Shown piece by piece: positions 23,886 through 26,266 of a stretch of 26,266 nt of DNA. How positions within the stretch are numbered: the stretch's first letter is position 1; every line of letters begins with the position of its first letter. Below the pieces are notes generated by a model. It made no database searches. It was not told the DNA's origin and saw only the letters and a list, made by a program, of their open reading frames with translations. This stretch comes from Pseudomonadota bacterium (GTDB taxonomy: Bacteria > Pseudomonadota > Alphaproteobacteria > Rhizobiales > Tepidamorphaceae), in contig JAEWYT010000211.1 of assembly GCA_023458595.1 (NCBI GenBank), positions 1-26,266 on the forward strand, given 5' to 3'. Both the position numbers and the translations under genes were made by a program.

Positions 23886-24107
23886 AGAGGCGCCGCTCCC
23901 CTCCCGCGTGGGCCTGTGTCGGATCCAGGCACGCCCCCGCGTGGGTGGGGATGGGAGTAAGGATACGGCAGGTTTGGAGGGGGTGAATAGAATTGCGCTT
24001 GGCAAGCCTTAAGTCATTGAATGATATCCCCTATCCGCGACCAAAGGCACCATTTGAAGAGGCAGTCAATAAGCCGATCGGAGTTCCGCCTTCGGCAACC
24101 AAAGCCC

Positions 24108-25886
24108 CTATTGGCTAGTGAATCTAGACGACAAACTAACAATCTTCTCCGGTGATGCTTCAATTGTTTGGTCGCCATCACGAATAAAGACTTTTCCATC
24201 TTTCAAGCTAATACCTTTCTGAGACGGAATAGATACAATTAAAATATGTACAGACCTGAATAAACACAGATCAAGATTGCTAAGGACTTCGCTCCTTAGT
24301 GGCTCAGATAGATCAGAGTTTGATATTCCGTCCCGCCAAATCTGATAATATTGTTCAGGGGTAATAGATAATAACTTAGCTTCTCGGTCAATACCTACAA
24401 TATACCTACCACTAATTTCAACGGCAGAAATCTTATCGAGTAACTCGATTCTGGTCGCATCGGCTTCGTCATCGGCTACCCCCACGAACACAGCCCCATT
24501 TGATTTAGGTCCGATATTCGCGATGGCACATATCGTCTCGAGCACCTTGTCCACCACATTTGCATCAGTAGATCTCGAGTTGTCAAGGCGCACTATACCC
24601 TGCTTCATCTCAAAACTCGGCGTCTCTATTCGCGATCTGCGCAACGTATTTTCAATATCGAGCTCCCGTCTCACGCCATAAGCGACCTGAGAAACATCAC
24701 CATTTACAAAACAATCAGTAATGAGCCCTTTGATCAAATTCACATTATTCCGCCGCTCGTCTGGCCCAAGGGCATCCCGTCTCGTATTTAACCGCCCGTG
24801 TACATTAGCGAGTGCTTTGCTGGCACCGTCCGGATTAGCTAAAACGAGGCCCTCGGAAAAAGTAAGCTCATGGATTGCTATAAATATTGACGAAAAGACG
24901 GTCGGGAATGCATTTGTAGATTTTGTTTCAAATACCAGCGAGCGCAGACTTTTCTCTGTGCTGGCGGCCACTATTTTTTCAACTACTTCAATAACGTATT
25001 TAAATTCAGAAAGTATTTTGTCGGGACCATAGGAGCTAAAGCGCGAGTTTACTGCCGCGCTCTCGGGTGTTGATTGGTCATATATCGCGTCAAGCGTATC
25101 TTTCGATCGCTCAATTAGCCTGTCGCTCACTATGCAGCCGGTAATATCGGCAATAACTTGCTCATCTAGACTGTCTCTAAGATCGGTAGAGCGGAGTATC
25201 CCATGCCGGACCCAAAATACATCATCCGCTTGAACCCTGTATCCGTATCTCGTCATAGGTAAGTCGACACTGATTTCCGGCATTTGATAAAGGGGCAGTG
25301 TGTCCACGGATACGTCTCCCCGTATTTCACATGCAGTTCTTCTAACAAACTGCGCAAAGTCAGACGACAGTCCCGCTTGCCGGCGTTCTTGATCGCTCAA
25401 GCGGTGACCATAAGAATTAATTCTCCCAAATACATCAGTGACGTCGCTTTGAGTAACATTTCTGATAATCGAAACAGGTAAAATATAATCAAGTATTCTC
25501 GCAACATCAGATCTAGAAATTAAATTTACATCCTTCTTTTCAATAAATTCATTATTTTCTCGTTCTTCCTTTGCTCTTGTGAATTCGTCAACATTAAAAT
25601 ATTTTTCATCTATTGTGGGAAATCCGTGCTCTATAAAAGAGACTATCGTATGTAAGCGCTGGAGGCCGTCAATTATTTCGTAGGCAGAGGTGGATTCATC
25701 CTTCGATTCTGCCAATAAAACTAGCGGTATTGGATATTCATTAAGAACACTATCTATTAGCTTCTGTTTTTCGGCGAGGCTCCAGACCAGCTTTCGTTGA
25801 TAGCGGCGGTTGACTATCAAAGTGCCATTTCTATACCAATTGTATATTGTTTGTAGTGGCGTGGGCTGGGACGATAGATCGGGCAT
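24108..25886 (-). CDS. DUF262-AlbA_2 (Schlafen-type) fusion protein, putative defence gene
   Basis: This is a 592-aa protein of two parts. The N-terminal DUF262 domain (ParB-like fold, as in GmrSD) shows RRYQRKLVWS (27-36), EIIDGLQR (70-77) and FGRINSYGHRLSDQERRQAG (153-172); the DGQR-type motif is DGLQR here. A helical middle follows. The C-terminal part (~415-575) fits the AlbA_2/Schlafen domain: ETPSFEMK with E421, E426 and K428, ICAIANIG...GAVFVGVADDE (452-473), and the closing strands HILIVSIPSQKG and KVFIRDGDQTIEA. A GGAGAGAGG site precedes the ATG. The gene is strikingly AT-rich against its GC-rich surroundings, which points to transfer. DUF262 proteins can be NTP-dependent nucleases and Schlafen domains can cut RNA, so an anti-phage effector is likely but inferred. 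Confidence 0.85.
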   Translation of the reverse strand: MPDLSSQPTPLQTIYNWYRNGTLIVNRRYQRKLVWSLAEKQKLIDSVLNEYPIPLVLLAESKDESTSAYEIIDGLQRLHTIVSFIEHGFPTIDEKYFNVDEFTRAKEERENNEFIEKKDVNLISRSDVARILDYILPVSIIRNVTQSDVTDVFGRINSYGHRLSDQERRQAGLSSDFAQFVRRTACEIRGDVSVDTLPLYQMPEISVDLPMTRYGYRVQADDVFWVRHGILRSTDLRDSLDEQVIADITGCIVSDRLIERSKDTLDAIYDQSTPESAAVNSRFSSYGPDKILSEFKYVIEVVEKIVAASTEKSLRSLVFETKSTNAFPTVFSSIFIAIHELTFSEGLVLANPDGASKALANVHGRLNTRRDALGPDERRNNVNLIKGLITDCFVNGDVSQVAYGVRRELDIENTLRRSRIETPSFEMKQGIVRLDNSRSTDANVVDKVLETICAIANIGPKSNGAVFVGVADDEADATRIELLDKISAVEISGRYIVGIDREAKLLSITPEQYYQIWRDGISNSDLSEPLRSEVLSNLDLCLFRSVHILIVSIPSQKGISLKDGKVFIRDGDQTIEASPEKIVSLSSRFTSQ

Positions 25887-25917
25887 ATGACCTCTCTCCG
25901 CTCATAGATCGGACAAA

Positions 25918-25935
25918 GATTCTGTAACAAGAATC
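25918..25935. promoter_or_regulatory. Inverted repeat upstream of the DUF262 gene
   Basis: GATTCT (25918-25923) and AGAATC (25930-25935) form a perfect 6-bp dyad with a 6-base spacer, about 32-49 bases before the start codon. It could be an operator or lie in the transcript leader. No matching regulator is known. Confidence 0.3.
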
Positions 25936-26024
25936 AGCTTAGGCTAGATGTTTCGCAAGCGATTTGTTTGGCAGCCGAAATTTCGAAATTTGAGGAGGGT
26001 GTAGCCCAAAGCTCGGCTAGAGTC

Positions 26025-26105
26025 TCGCCCGTTCGCCCCTCGAAATGCCTGAGTAAGCCGCTCCCGGCCCTCGGCGGCGTCGCCTCGGGCGTTCGCCTCT
26101 CGAAA
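26025..26105. repeat. Direct repeat pair, 21 bases, 60 bases apart
   Basis: Copies at 26025-26045 and 26085-26105 match at 18 of 21 positions and share the core GTTCGCC.CTCGAAA. They lie between the AT-rich DUF262 gene and the cytochrome oxidase gene. Confidence 0.5.
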
Positions 26106-26134
26106 CGCGATGCGTTTCGTTTGCTGGCGCAAAC
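26101..26134. repeat. Two adjoining hairpins
   Basis: CGAAACGC/GCGTTTCG (26101-26108, 26112-26119) pair perfectly. GTTTGC/GCAAAC (26119-26124, 26129-26134) form a second stem that starts at the last base of the first. Confidence 0.5.
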
Positions 26135-26216
26135 CGAGGCTCACCCCCCTTCCCCCCGCTCCCCGCTCTGCTATACACATCCCACGTCACCGACCACCAC
26201 TTCGCGGGGAGCCCAC

Positions 26217-26266
26217 ATGGCCACGAAGTCCGAAGCCAGCATGGACATGAAGCAGCACCAGGCGAC
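26217..26266 (+). CDS. aa3-type cytochrome c oxidase subunit IV, N-terminal fragment
   Basis: Only 16 codons are inside the window. The start MATKSEASMDMKQHQA matches the M-D-x-x-x-H-x-x-T-Y-type beginning of the small bacterial aa3 oxidase subunit IV, a single-helix membrane protein of alphaproteobacteria. GGGGAG lies about 7 bases before the ATG. The rest runs off the right edge, so the call rests on a short match. Confidence 0.55.
   Translation, partial: MATKSEASMDMKQHQA

Larger units (their letters stand above)
23507..24107. other. Intergenic region rich in inverted repeats
   Basis: About 600 bases lie upstream of gatB and downstream of the DUF262 gene without a supported gene. The GC-rich part holds three separate hairpins (listed separately). 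The part from about 24000 turns AT-rich, marking the edge of the acquired DUF262 gene. Confidence 0.6.
25887..26216. other. Intergenic region with repeats, no gene seen
   Basis: About 330 bases separate two divergent genes. It holds a 6-bp inverted repeat at 25918-25935, a direct repeat pair exactly 60 bases apart and two hairpins near 26101-26134. A minus-strand frame across it has no ribosome site or recognisable product. Confidence 0.55.

Noticed and set aside
22601..23986. 461-codon plus-strand ORF opposite gatB
   Set aside because: It is an antisense shadow of gatB running into the hairpin-rich gap, with no known motif.
25944..26180. Minus-strand ORF of 78 codons
   Set aside because: It spans direct repeats and hairpins and has no ribosome site or recognisable product.
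1..26266. CRISPR array or rRNA genes
   Set aside because: No regularly spaced repeats with unique spacers and no rRNA-like stretch were seen on either strand.

Overview
The window is GC-rich DNA from an alphaproteobacterium, most likely of the Hyphomicrobiales (Rhizobiales) type. The signs are a GatB of that style, the first codons of an aa3-type cytochrome c oxidase subunit IV, and a DUF2924 / large serine recombinase cassette that is common in this class. No species can be named from the sequence. Two accessory blocks flank a stretch of ordinary chromosome.

Block 1 (1-14.7 kb) looks like a genomic island lying against the 3' end of a tRNA-Ser(GCU) gene (14976-15068, minus strand). It starts with a leftward cassette: an unrecognised 415-aa protein, a 311-aa protein with a Cys cluster and a winged-helix C-terminus, a sigma-70-region-2-like protein, and the start of a fourth gene leaving the window. 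Facing away from it are four rightward genes joined by consecutive ATGA overlaps: a 67-aa conserved small protein, a DUF2924 protein, a large serine recombinase and a small HTH protein. Next comes an enlarged Type I restriction-modification locus: a half-size HsdS-like protein, a degenerate GIY-YIG-like protein, HsdM, HsdS, a DUF3800 protein, a small protein that may be a BECR-fold nuclease, HsdR and a YgjP-type zinc metallopeptidase. Several of these genes overlap and are probably translationally coupled. Strong stem-loops sit before hsdM and before hsdR.

The middle (15-23.5 kb) is chromosomal: a secreted COG4315-type repeat protein, a membrane / [2Fe-2S] ferredoxin / adenylate cyclase fusion, a Sel1-repeat protein, a secreted DUF2147 protein, a Nu-class-like glutathione transferase, two related three-helix membrane proteins, an animal-type haem peroxidase and gatB. 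Convergent gene pairs are separated by terminator hairpins.

Block 2 (24.1-25.9 kb) is one strikingly AT-rich gene encoding a DUF262 (ParB/GmrSD-like) domain fused to a C-terminal AlbA_2/Schlafen-type domain. It is a strong candidate for a stand-alone defence gene. Hairpin- and repeat-rich intergenic DNA lies on both sides, and the window ends in the first codons of a cytochrome oxidase subunit IV gene.

The best candidates for undescribed biology are the DUF262-AlbA_2 fusion, the DUF3800 plus small-protein pair embedded between hsdS and hsdR, and the uncharacterised sigma / winged-helix / unknown cassette.
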